DNA of 64,000 nucleotides from Petrosia ficiformis (lineage: Eukaryota > Porifera > Demospongiae > Haplosclerida > Petrosiidae). The DNA is taken from the NCBI GenBank assembly GCA_947044365.1, contig OX345644.1:5152577-5216576 (forward strand). Reading direction: 5' to 3'. Below are positions 32,801-46,100 of this stretch, piece after piece. How positions within the stretch are numbered: the first letter of the stretch is position 1; each line of letters opens with the position of its first letter. The position numbers and the translations under genes are program-made. The notes under the pieces were generated by a model. The model saw only the letters and a program-made list of their open reading frames with translations. It did not search any database and was not told the DNA's origin.

Positions 32801-35800
32801 TTTTAATTAATGACCAAGAAAATTAATAATAAAATTATGTTACATCACAAGATTTGGACACATTAGAAGATGTATTATATTATATGTACATGTACATCAA
32901 TATCCAACTCCGGAAATGAGCTCTGTCATTGTCCTGGCTAGTAACCACAATTCTAATCACATTAAAGAGACTGATATAATGAGGAATTATAAATATCCAG
33001 ACAGATTTACATGTGACTGAACTCTCGTATTAAGTGGCCAGGAGGATGTAGTAAAAATATTCTGTTTATTATTGTACATGTACATGTATGTTTATTATTG
33101 TATGTATTAATTGAGTTCTTTCCTATACATGTATATAATTATATATACATGTATATACATGATATTATCAGGAAAAAAAGAAAGAAAGAAAGGAAAAAAG
33201 AAAGAAAGACACCTGAGGCAATGGAAAAATGAAAAATGAGAGTTGCCTCAGGTGAGATTCGAACCCACGACACACTGTATGTACATGTACATGTATATAA
33301 TTATATATATATACATGTATGTACATGTATGTCTCATTACATGTTTCTTATCAATAACAGCTTCTTCATGTGGTAGTAGGATGTATTTAGGTATGTATTT
33401 GTTATAACATTCTTTTTTAGTATATAGCAACCAGACAATATTAATTATAATGTTAATTAACCTCATATTTTGTGTTCCTAGTTATACAGTAAAATAAGTG
33501 TCTGTATGTATACAACTGAGGTACATGTGCCTACTGGTCTATTAAAATATTCAATTCATTTTTACAATGATATATGTTCATCATTACTATTCTTACCTTC
33601 AGATATAATGGAAGAGCATTGTTCAAGTCACATATTACAACGTCTTTTTTTGATTCTACGCAAATTGATGAACTGAGATTGAATGAATTTGAATTCACAG
33701 ATGCCGTAGTCACTGATGCCCCTTCAACTGCAAGTAAAAAAAAGAAGAAGCCAAAACCTGTTGAAACCTTGCAAAGAGAATGGATGACAAAGAAAGGTCT
33801 TCCTGTCGAAGAAGAGGAGGAGAAACCTCATCAAATACCTTCAACAAATAAACTATACAGTGATGTCTTTTATGATGAAAGTCGATCCCCTTCTCCACTA
33901 CCTTATGCTTACTCGCCACATCCTTCTTCCGAGACTAGCTATGACTCATACTCATATTATGATAAGGAATATGGGTCTTTTTGGAGAGAGGAGAAAGAAT
34001 ACACAAGATCTTCATGGAATCGTCGCAGTGATGATAGTAGATCGAGAAGCAATTCATGCCATTCAGATTACTCATATGACCAAAGTTATGGAAGGAGAAG
34101 TCGAAGTCGTGATAGAGATAGATCCTTAGAATATGAAAGGAGTCCAAGTCGTGATAGAGATAGATCCTCTGATTACTCTTATTATGATCGGAGAAGTCGA
34201 AGCCGTAATAGGTCCTCCAATCATGTTAGTGGTCATAGTAGACATTCTAAATCAAGACAAGAATCACTTTCTCCTAAAAGGAAACGACGCCATTATAGCT
34301 CTTCTTCATCTGCTACATCAAGGCCATATGGCAGGAGTAGCTCACAAGAGAGTCTGTTAAGACCAGAAAGAACTTATGTCAGGCCCAAAAAACATAGTAG
34401 GAGCAAAGAAGATGATCCTCGGAGGGAAAACGAACCAATAGCAGAAACATTCCAGACCATTAGTCAGTATAATTATATGGGAGGGGAGGACAGTTACCCT
34501 AATTATCCCAGTTCTCAAGGGTATGGTTATAATACTGTTTCTAGTCGATGGGACCATTATGATGAAGATGATGAGGAGGAGGACACTAAACCTTGTATTG
34601 TAGATGTGAAGCAAGAAGAAGAAGAAGAGGATGATAAAACAGCTCATATTAGTTTCTCTATGGGAAGTTGTTTAGCCTTGCTGAGGGGAGAATTACCTCA
34701 ACCTAAGCAACCAAAGAAGAAAGAAACAGATAATCAGAAGAAAATAAGAGAGGAGAGCAAGAAGGAGGAGGCTAAAGAAATTGTAGAAAAGTCAAATAAA
34801 GGTAAAGAAGACTCCTTGAGGAACAATGAAAGCAGAGCAAAAAAATTAGAAGATAAATCAAAAACAGCTAATGAACAGCACGAAAGAGAAGATGAAAACA
34901 GAGACAAAGACAAAGGGGATGATGACAGAGAAGGTAAAGGATCCTCAAACAGAAAAAGAACCAAATCTAAAAGTTCTGATAAGCATAGTAAAAGAAAAAA
35001 GCATAAGAGTAAAGAAAAGAAGCGATCTAGATCACCCAAGAGAGGAGGAAGTGTGGACAAGGAGAAAAAGGACAAGAATGAGGACCAAGAGGAAATGAAG
35101 AATCAGAAATCTTCAAAAGAGACAATTCAAGATAAAGAAGTGAAAGAGAGGGATGGAAAGAGGAAGCTAAATGGCAGTGATGAAGTGACGCAAAAAATAG
35201 CTAATGAGGTGTCTGTGAAACAGCCTTCTGACAAGCAAAACAAAGAAAAGGTACAATTAGAGGACATTCCTAAGCTAGTTGTAAAGGATCATCAAGAGAT
35301 AAATGAACCTATAAGAAGAAAGAGAAGCAGTGAAACAGATGCACAAGATACTCCACAATCCAAAAAACCAGCAACAAAAGATTCGTATAAAGAACAGCTT
35401 TCTTCTACTACCACAGAAAAGACTGTCACCCCACAATGTACAACCCCTCAATCTCTGGTTCCTAATCAAACCACACCTCCTCCTTCTGTGGTAACAATTC
35501 CAACATCTGTACAAAACCACCCTTTGCCTGTAATGATTCCAGTATATGTCCCATATTCTTCCATGACACCAGAATATCAACAGTATGTAATGAACCAATG
35601 TCAACAGTTGGCATTGTCTGGTCAGTATCCTATACCACCTGGTACTTCCTGGACATATCCTGTAGATCCTAAACAGTATACACGATCTCGTTCAGGAACA
35701 CCTGTAATGGATGAATTACCTGTTGAACCAGTAACATCTGCCAATGTCGTCACATCTACTAGTCCATTACCAATTCTCAGTAGTACAAATGCAGTTAATG

Positions 35801-38800
35801 ACTATTCTGTTACCACAAGCACAATTTATACTAATACTAATGTCCCATTACCTTGTCTTACCAATAGCGATAATTCTTTCAGTTCACCAATACCCAGCAC
35901 AAGCATTCAGCTATCTAATAATGAACCAATCACATGTCAATCTTCAGCACAGACTAGTGACACATTAGAGACAGCAACAGATACAATACAGACTGTAGCA
36001 CCAGACAATCCAGTGGATACTACTGTATCAAATACTTCCATTAGTACACAAACTATTGATCAGATGACTATAGATACTAATATAACTGTTCCTCAACAAA
36101 CGAATGAAGAATATGATCCACCTTCACCACTCTCTGGAAAGGTATGTTTGATTGGTAAATGTAAATTTAGAATTGATAATTATGAAACTCAATTTCTGTT
36201 GGATATATTTCCTTCAATCCAAAGCAGTAACCCAGGCCCTGAGCATAAGACTAATATAATATTAATCTAAAGGTGTGATACTTTTCATAATGTAATTAGC
36301 TCTGAATTGAGTACACAGCTATGTTCAAGTTCATCCATGATTATGAACCATGATAATAAGTCTAAATGTGATAATACTCTAGCCATGCCTTTATGAATAC
36401 TGTTTTCGCAATATATCTTGATAGGCTTGTCTCTAGAAGCCCAAACCACAGTACACCTACATGTACATTGTAAAAACTAATTTTTTGCAATTGGATTAGT
36501 TGCACAGGTTACATTATCCCAAATACTCAACATCAAGTTTTGATCTTATCAGCGTAAACAATCGACAGCCATTTTCATGGTATCTTAAACACTGAAATTA
36601 ACATACTATGTACAGTGAGTAGTGCAACGAAATATGAAATCACATGCTTTAGTTTACTGAACTGCTTCCATAAACAAGATTGGGATGGCACTTTAGCAAC
36701 TAACCACTTCCACATAACAACCCTACATAATTATAGTTTATTTGTGTTTTGCTTTTATATTCTAGCTATACGTATGTAGGATTGTTATGTGGAAGTGGTT
36801 AGTTTAATTTAGTTGGTGAAGTACCATCCCCTCTTGTTTCTGTTCTTTTTCAGTTTTGATATCCCTACATGCTTTTTCGTTTTTTTAATGTCTGTATTAT
36901 TCTTTAAGATATAACATCACACACTTTCAGTTGCTATTACAAACAATAATTAGTATAGTATAAAGTATTAACAGGAGTGGATACTAAAGAGTCCATATTC
37001 CTATGTGACCAATAAACTATATTGAAATAACCAACCATTATTGACAGTGTACGTGTACATTGTACATGTACATGTACATTGTACATGTACATGTAACAGA
37101 ATAATTGATTTACATTATAATCTTTTAAATCAGCAGTGTAGGTGTGTAAAACACACAATTATCCCTATGATTGCTTTGCGGTTGTGCATGGCAAAATGTG
37201 TTCGTTAATTTACCAACTCAGAAAAGAGCATATGTTATACCAGTGTCTGGCAGTGAGTTTACCATTGTTATTTGACAGCAAAGACCGGCAGCAAGTATGG
37301 GAAAGAACCAGTCTCTGATATTTCGCTGTTGGCAGCACAGAATTTAAAATGATCACTTGTGCTGCACTAACTAATCACATAACGTGCTGAGTCAGCACAA
37401 CCAAGCTTCTTCATGGTAGTGGGTGTAGCTGGGGACGAGACTAGTGGCATCAATGATAAATAACAACACATCTTACAACCAAGTAATGTACATGCAATAT
37501 GCATGTGCATGAATGCTATTCCCCAGCAGGGTTTTATAAGGCATTTTTTTTTTGTTGGAGAGGAGCAAGAATTGATTATGTGAATCACACTTGTCTTGGG
37601 GATGTGCTTCCCCAGAAATGTTTTCAATTTAAGCCCTGTGAGGTTGCGTTTGGTCAGTTCTCGCTCCCCAGAAGGCTTGTAGCTGAGATACTGAAATAAA
37701 TTTGATGCAAAATCTGGGGTGGGGGGTGAAATTCCTTGGTGCATGAAACCCTGACCAGACCCTTCAAGTTTCAACCCTCCATCAGAACACTATTAAGTGA
37801 ATTTTGCACAGACATTTTGACTGACTGATAACTATTATTATTATTATGATTAATAACAATTAATTTACACAGAAAGTTGCTCCTGGAGTTGATTTCCACA
37901 AAATTAAAACAGCAATCATGAATGTAAGTAAATTACATAATTATATTTGACATGTTTAAGATATCAATTATCCAAACTAATTAAGGATGGACATTATTCA
38001 ATTATAAAGTAGTTTCTGACTAATTTTAAATCCACAATAACTACTATAACCAAATACACAATCCTTGTAACATCATACTGTTTACTATTGATTAATATTC
38101 AAACTAGGTACTAATACTGAAATATCGTCCACTCCTAATCCAAACACTACTTGTTGATTTTGTGTTCAGAAGAGTTTTCTGTCTGTAATTAATTAACATT
38201 AGAATTTCCGGTTTCTTGTGGATTGAATACTATCTATACAAGCATTGCAAAAACAATACTTTATAATAACTCATTGATTAGTTTGCAAGGATTTAAAGTT
38301 ACCTATGATGATGATGCCATAACATTTACTGCTCATTTGTTACCCTTCCATATAATATTTCATGTTTCATGTCAAAGTAACTGTCAACAAAATGCTTAGA
38401 ATTTCTTGAAAACTATCAACCACATAATAATTTAATTTACCAAGAAACATGTTTATTATTTTGGCAACAAAGTAAACAACTGCATGTTACTGTACAATTC
38501 TACGTTATTGTGATACGATATCAATTTACTGTGTGTATTTTTTAACCAACTCTGAATCCACCTCTGAATCTAAGACAATGAGACAGCATGAAACTCTTAT
38601 TGCACATAAATTTACAAGTTCAATTTGAATTGATGACATGCCTTTTGTTGCTTCAGTAGAACATGCCCCTCATTGCCTTGAGTGGCTTTATATGTCCTTG
38701 ATACATCACTGACCACTGTTCTTGCACACATCACAGGAATTTAATGATGAATCTAGAATCTTAGAGGCTGCAGTTGAAGTATTAGTTGGGTAAGAATTTA

Positions 38801-39851
38801 AATAATAATTTTTATTGTACATAGTAATTATTACCCCTTGCAGCAAGGGTGGCTTTGTCCACCTATCTGTCATGCAGCATTACCCCATGCAGCAAGGGTG
38901 GCTTTGTCCACCTATCTGTCATGCAGCATTACCCCATGCAGCAAGGGTGGCCTTGTCCACCTATCTGTCATGCAATTAAGAAATTTAAAAAAAAAAGACA
39001 TTGTAATAGTTTAAACACATCACAAAGCTTCAAATTGGTTGTGTAAGAACATATACATAACTTAAAACGCTAATGCTGTTCACAGTGTCTGTAATTCCTG
39101 TGCTTTCAGTTTAGAAATGTCCACCATTTTCTATCAGTCACACATGAGTTGTGTTCCTCATTATATGTAATAGTTAGAACACACTTTACCGTGATTACGT
39201 GTTTTAATGTAGCACGAGGGCGGGTCAATAAAGGTCGAGTTTACATAATGCACGAGCCGAAGGCGAGTACGTTATGTAAACGAGACCTTTATTGACCACC
39301 CAAGTGCTACATTGAAACACACGATGCACTGTCAAGTGTGTTCTAAGTGATTTATTGACGATCTGGTGAACTACCACTGTTGTTGAAGCAGCTTCGTTAG
39401 TAGAGGTGAGCAAAGTGTGCAATAACTATTTATTGCACGCAAAAGTGTGCAATAAGTGATTTAATGGTCAATCACGTGACGCAATATCTGCACTCTGATT
39501 GGCCACAGGTCACATGATCAGCAATAAATAACCACTTATCAACACCCAGATAACCTCATGAGTTATTTAACACTAAGTATAATAGTAGATTGTTATATTC
39601 ACTATTGAAACTTATCAGTATCAGCCATTTTACAGAAGCAGTGCATTACTGGAGAGTACATGAAATTTATATATGGCTTATAATAATAACTATTATTATT
39701 ATTATTATGATCATGTAGATATAATCCTGAAGAAATTGGATCATTTACTGCTTCATTAGAGGTTACACTAAAACGTTTAGCTCGGCAACAACTCACAAAG
39801 TTCAGAAACAAGACAGGTATTATAACAGATAGTGATAATAGCACAGTTTAG
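29074..39851 (+). CDS. RRM and Arg/Ser-rich nuclear protein, probable RNA-processing factor
   Basis: Six exons: 29074-29165, 29830-29961, 33603-36141, 37873-37923, 38737-38789, 39719-39851. Phases join exactly to 999 codons plus TAG. The start is the first ATG after an in-frame TAA at 29050. Residues of about 7-105 form an RRM split by two introns: TIILRAINV as beta 1, YILVLRFKE as the RNP1-like strand, YNGRALF before the last strand. Residues of about 130-330 are Ser/Arg/Tyr rich with many RSRS and SRDRDRS runs. A Lys/Glu-rich charged stretch and a Pro/Thr/Gln-rich stretch follow. The short C-terminal part (KIKTAIMN, LKRLARQQLTKFR) is helical and may be a conserved tail. This resembles SR-type splicing factors acting in nuclear speckles, but I cannot assign an orthologue. 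The 3.6-kb second intron contains a decayed gypsy element and SINE. Confidence 0.85.
29787..29820. repeat. (CA)n microsatellite at an acceptor
   Basis: CA repeats end 10 bases before exon 29830-29961 of the RRM/RS gene and stand where the polypyrimidine tract would be. Confidence 0.8.
31130..31295. repeat. TAGTACTATAGTACTAC repeat, copy 3
   Basis: Close match in sequence and order to 5815-5985. Confidence 0.6.
32020..32720 (+). pseudogene. Decayed Ty3/gypsy-type pol fragment
   Basis: Around 32045-32260 the translation resembles the end of a gypsy reverse transcriptase and its connection (LVNNLCLIL, then W.CTP...TLNTVKEMV, parallel to the usual WT..C..AF..LK..L). Near 32590-32700 an RNase H start is readable (SDASAYGVGAVICNDGSE), followed after a frameshift by KPISHASHTL. 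Stops, shifts and an interruption between the two parts show it is dead. It lies in an intron of the RRM/RS gene, same strand. Confidence 0.6.
33177..33275 (-). mobile_element. SINE 3' part with B box and (CTTT)n tail
   Basis: On the minus strand: GTGGGTTCGAATCTCACC (B-box/T-arm sequence), then TGAGGCA ... TGCCTCAGG, then a CTTT tail. The same block occurs at 47821-47925. Confidence 0.65.
38832..38972. repeat. 49-bp tandem repeat
   Basis: Three copies of a 49-bp unit (TACCCCATGCAGCAAGGGTG...CTATCTGTCATGCAGCAT) right after exon 38737-38789 of the RRM/RS gene. Confidence 0.9.
39165..39350. mobile_element. Fold-back element
   Basis: AGCACGAGGGCGGGTCAATAAAGGT on the left arm is mirrored by ACCTTTATTGACCACCC on the right (quoted in part), with TTTACATAA/TTATGTAAA nearer the centre. 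It sits in the last intron of the RRM/RS gene. Confidence 0.6.
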
Positions 39852-40199
39852 ACGTGTTCTCACAATAACAGTGTTGTGTATATTTGCATCAGTTATCATT
39901 TACAATATATGCATGTTATAATTAGTATTGTTTGTGTGTTACTTTAAGACTCTAGAGTTACTCATAAAGGAAGACAATTTATAAATCAGAAAAGACTATT
40001 ATTGTTTTTGTTTGTACAGTTTTCAAACTTTAAAATGTTTTTGCTAAAAAAATTGTTTACATAACCAAATTCAATGTTTATGAAGACTGGTAAAATACAT
40101 ACAATTTAGATTATTCTTGAAGGTACATTATAATGTATTTGAGATTGTCACTTAAACCGCTACTCGGAGAATTGATAATAATAATAATACAATAGACTA
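39852..40199. other. Convergent 3' interval between RRM/RS and LOG genes
   Basis: The two genes converge with 348 bp between stop codons. I see no canonical AATAAA close to the plus-strand stop. The sequence is AT-rich with a short AAT repeat next to the LOG stop. Confidence 0.5.
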
Positions 40200-43100
40200 T
40201 TAGCATGATGACTTGATATTAAATTTATCACGTAGTTTATCAACCAATTGAATTGGGTCAGTCTCAACCAACAGAAGCTCCTCTATGTTTTGTGCTGGGA
40301 TAAAACCATCATCGATGGCTCTCTCCAACTAAAAGAATATTAATTATTTCAGACACAGAATACATACTGTAAAGTTAAATATAATTATATATAACAGTTA
40401 CTATAGTTGCAATGATCAAGAGTTAACTACCCTCGTACTCAGGGTCTTTAGATTGTGGAGAAAAAGAGCCTGGATACATAATGTAATATGTATGTATGTA
40501 TTTAGTAGGCTAGGTACATGAGGTCACTAAAGGGTGTGTCAGTTTGTGGTACACTATAACACAGCTAAGATCTGGTCCTGGTTTGGAACGAGATCAGGAT
40601 ATCCAAAACAAGGTGCTGTACAGAGCAGAGATCACTGGATTGAAATTAGCCATATTGATTTCACTACCTACTTTCAGCTAAGTGAAATGGAAAGATTATG
40701 ATAGTTGCGTAGTTGCCTTAAAAATCTGGGAAATTAAAAAGCTAATTAGCACATGTGCAAAAAGTTGAATCCAGGCTCTTTTTCTCCACCATTTAAAAAT
40801 AGCCTAGGTACGATCCTAGAGGTGGCATGAATATCATGCAAAAATTATAATATAATTTTCGCCAATTACAAATAATAGCTGGAGTACTGGGTGACATTAC
40901 AATAATGTTTATGTAATAATTATATATAAACCATGTTTAGATGCCAGATATACCACCTGCTGTTGAGGAGACCTATGTGGATATAGCCTGAGGCTCATAT
41001 GACTGAGGGGTATGTCCATATAAACCTCTGAACACCAGCAGGCATATACAATAACTAGCCAATGATATACACTATGATTTAACAATTGAATTTTGATGAG
41101 GTGTAATTTGCAAAATATACACCTAACCACATGAAACGTTTGCCATAGTGGCATAGTATATCAACTAAGTGGATATTTGGTATAGAAGGAATTTTAAAAG
41201 TTGTTGCTCATGGACATACTGTACTACCTATCCGAGCACAACTTTACATATGAACATATTTATTAAGTGTATAGCCGAGTATCTTACCCATTTTATAAAG
41301 TGATCATAGTATCCAGCAGTATTGAGTAAGGCCACAGGACGTGAATGGATATCCAATTTTGCCCTATAAAGAAAATAAATGTTATACTAATGAATAACTT
41401 ACTTGTGTTATCAATGAGCACATGCAGTAGTCTTGGGATAGACACCATTACACTACAGATCTTTTCAGTTACAAATACACACCACGTCTGTTCTGACATA
41501 CTGGAGAGCATGGGCCAAATTGGCTCAACAATGATTAGTGTGTGCGCCATTGGGAATATATTTTGAGCCAATTAACAAAGTTAATGCTGTTAGTGACAAT
41601 ATAATGATAATTAACTACACCATCTGGCCCAAAGAGAGAACTGTGCTGTGCCAAATACAAAGCTCTTTGGGACAATGGTGTGCCATATGAGCTTATCAAA
41701 AACACTGATATATATTATATATAATTATATAATTATATATATATGTTTGTGGTCACTTATGCGAGTATGCGTTGTATACGTAGATACGGAAGTTATGTCA
41801 TTCCAGGGGGCTCGGTCAATTAATAGGCATGGCGCATAAAATAACGCGCGCTCGACCTTTACAGACTAGCAGAAAGAAAGCTGTGTAGCTTACGTAGAAA
41901 CTCTAGCTATTCTACCTGAAATATAAATTATTCCTGAAGTTCTACAATGTCCTTTAAAAGGTGAGAGTAGATAATCAAAATAATAACTATAATAGGCTGA
42001 TGTGTTTCAGGCATGATAAAGTTAGCCATGAGTACTGAATGCTGGACACCACAAAGCAGTCATAGGGATACTCTATATATCTTGTTTAAAACATTCTACT
42101 TATTATTTGAATGAATGGCCAGCCATACATCATACATGAATTTATATACTTGCTCACTAACCATGTCAATATTTCTGTTAGTTCTTCCATTGTACCAACT
42201 CCACCAGGAAGAGCAATGAAAGCATTGACCTGCATAATTATGTTCATAATATAGTGTATACTTACATTAAATAAACACAGCCTGCTGCATGGGACCAGAC
42301 CCTCTTTATTTACAAGAGTGTCACGAGTGTAAAGAACCTTCCCTTGACTATACATTTCCATGTATACTTTGTAGTGAGGATAATATTCATTGTAATTAAT
42401 GAGATATATAGGACCTAATTTGTGAAAACCGCACTTGTGGCACATAATAATTTTGAACAAATGCTTGCACTTGCTATTCAACCATTTCGGACAGGAAGCC
42501 AATTTGGTATCGCAGGAAGACCAGTTAATGCCCCTCCAAGACACCAAATTTCATTGGCTTCCTACATATAATGGCCAAATAGCAAGTGTTTGAAAGTAAG
42601 CATTTGTTCAAACTTATTTTGCACACAAGTGTGGTTTTCCCAAACTGGGTCACATATAAAAGGAAACCTACATAATATATAAATGTACGAAATGAGATAT
42701 TCCTCACTATGACATACATTATACAATCAGAACATTTATGGAATTTTGTGGGGTGAAGTGGGTGTTGGCTTTAAATATATGTGGCTTAATATCCAAAAAG
42801 GGACCTCATACCACAAAATTAGATGCTTACCTTGAATTGCTCCATATTGTACAAGAAGTCAATGACATTTTGTATCCAGGAAGAGCTATTAGGCTTCTTG
42901 GATACCAAATTGACTTCCTGTACAAAATGACGGAATGACAAACGATTAAAGGCAAGCAATTGATCAAATTGTTTTGCCCAAAATTTAGTCACACATAGTG
43001 AATTGACACTATCTATTACAATTACATGTACCTGTAAAATACATGTAGGATAGTTTACAATTCATTATTTAACACTGACAACCAGTTAACGACAAAGAAA

Positions 43101-46100
43101 AATCAAGTATATTAATTATATCAATTGTCTATATGGAGCTAGCCTTGTCAAACATCATTTTCTTCCGAGTGTGCATATCAGGTACAATAATTTCCTTGCC
43201 CACAGCTTTATAATCTTTCATTTCTGAAATACAGATTAGCAAACATAGTAACCACGGTGATGATTTCACTTGGTAAGTGACAATCATACAGTATAGTATA
43301 AGAAACTGACATAATTCTTATAAGAGATGAGGAGGAAGCATGCATCCTTCAGTCCATGCATAACTATGCCTACGAAAGAACCTCTTTTCATACCTTTTTT
43401 GTATCTCACTAGAAGTAAACATTTAGACATTATGCATTTCCTAATCTAATCTACATGGTACAAATGATAGATAGAAATGGTTGCTATGTAGTTAATTGGA
43501 TAATAATTCATACAGAAAGCAGTCTATATATCCCTCATAGGTGTGTTATAGGTATAACCCTCACTATTAGCACATAATTTACCAGTATAACACAGTCACA
43601 ATTTAACATAAAACTCACCAGTGAAAAATTCAGGTAGTATTCCTGTCACCATACCTCCATCCTCTGCTGCTGCATTACCCATTACTCCTAATAGTCCATA
43701 ATCACTACCACCAAACACTACACCTATCTTACATGAAGTCAAGTACTTGCCCAACTCTAAAGAAGATGGTTAATCACATTCTATTTTTGTACGTAACCTA
43801 ATTTTTAAAAAGGGAGACCTTGCCACAAAATAATTTGCATGTATATCCAACACATACATTTAATCGCTTGTTATCCCACTATTTTGTACAGTATGTCCAT
43901 GAAAGTCATTATCTAGCTAAGATGCTTAATAATACGTAAATAGTTCTTCCTGGATACAAAATTTCATTGATTTCTTGTTCCAAACAGCTGAAAGGCAAGC
44001 AATTGAATGATCAAAATAATTTTGTGGGAAAATGTCCCTTTTTGAAAATTAGGTCACTTTTATCAAATTTGTATATATATACAACTAATTATTATAGTAT
44101 TCATATTCTCACTTGCAAAGGTAAGTATATAGCTCCCTATGTACAGGCACTTCTTTGGACTAATTATATATTGATTTGAGCACTTTGACAGTACAATGAA
44201 GAGGAAGCAAGAGGAACTTCAGTAGTGAGGACCTTTGTTAATGAATTGACCACACCTACTATAAAATTAAAAAGGTATTTTAATTTCTCAATGCACTTCA
44301 CTTGTCAATTTTCCTGTTCTACCATAACAAAAGAGCTAAATACACCTTTGCATGATTCCAAGAGTAGGGGGCTTTAGGCAGGGGTAGATCAAGGGAAGTA
44401 GTACTGGTAGGACTTAAACAAAGTTTGTGCTCATCAAGTATTCACGAGGGCCCATTGAGGGGTGTGATCAATTAATGTACTGTCATTTAACACAGGATTA
44501 TAGATTATATAAACAATTAGGTCAGTCTCAACTTCTTGAATAAAAACATTATTGTATCTTTACCAATACTAGACAACTGTTGGATCATCCTGTCTACATT
44601 TCACATAATTATGATGTGGACATGTAGCCTGGCATTGCCACCCATTCGCATAGAGGAGGAAGGGTCTGGGGACACAGGCATATATCACTCATGTATACTG
44701 CAAATATATTGCAACCCAATCAGATTGCAGCATTCAATATAACATTTTCAATAAAAATGAAAGAAGATGTAGCCCCAGTAGGGATGTCAAAACCCAAAAA
44801 GCATGCAAACAAGGTTGGGAAGCTAACATAGGACTCAAAATCACCTCCATATAACCCTACATAAGTACTTACATGCTATAAAACAAAATACAAAGAACTG
44901 TACTTATGTAGGGTTATAGGGAGGTGATTTTGGGTCCTATGTTGGCTTCCCAATCTTGTATGCATGCTTTTTGGGTTTTGACATCCCTACATCTTCTTTC
45001 ATTTTTATTGAAAATGTTTTTTATTATTCTTGTTTCCATTGTGTTTTTTCCTGAATAGTGTGAATTTGTTTGTTGCAGAAACACTATATACCATCATACA
45101 ATCATAAATGCATTAAAATGTGTTTATCAATAATAGTCTGTCTTTTGTATTTATGTATTGATTATCATTCTCTTACAGATGATGTATATTCTCTATTTCA
45201 CTTACAGCACTGTCTGCAGTCCTGCAAGAAGTAGTGTCAGTCACTGTGTCAACCGTTCAGTATTCCAATGCTTATCATAGTATACAATATCATTATACAA
45301 TGGCTTTAATATTAATAATTATTATATTCATTATTATAAAAATGTATTTGCTCACAAATGTTATCACTATGCTTATGATTCCAATGTAACAAGCACTTCC
45401 ACCTTTCTGGTAGCTCCGAGTACACGATTGCACATGCGTAATTAAATTCCTCTTAAGAAAATGGCGTCCAATTCGAGATCAAATCTTTGTAGTCGTTGAG
45501 ACTGTCTTCTTTCATAGTATTTGTAGATATCATCTCGATACTTGTAGACCAGAATTTTACTATAAATGCGACTGGAATGGTGCTAGAATCATTGTGATAT
45601 TTCAACAAACAAAAAAATGATTTGTCTGAAAAATAATAATAATAATATGAAGATTTTGCCAGTTTTGCCTTGCCACTCGCCGGTTCTCTACCTTAACGAC
45701 AATCTTTGGCCATCTAGAAGATGTTGGTAGTCATAAAAACACTAGATATAAATAGGTATGTGTGTATTAAAACCTATTTGTATATATTACCAAAGATTTC
45801 AGGTCACCACTTGCAATTGAAATGTATGGGCTGCCATTTTTTTGTCCGTGCCATCCCTACATAGAGAGTACTACCGTACTCTCTGATATTTGACACATGC
45901 CTTGTTTACATTCACACATACGAAAGCTATATCCATCTTCTAAAGGCACGCAACTCTTTCTTTCTCACAGAGGGATCAATAGCTGTGATTATTACCTCAT
46001 AAAAGACCAGGTAATTAAATGATCGTAGCAAATTATTATTTCATAAAATAAACGCATTATATCTATAGCAATTTCTTTGCATGTCTCAAAAACAGAAGCC

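Noticed and set aside
33710..35968. Antisense and shifted frames inside the RRM/RS exon
   Set aside because: Shadows of a low-complexity coding exon whose main frame is 847 codons long and in phase with its neighbours.
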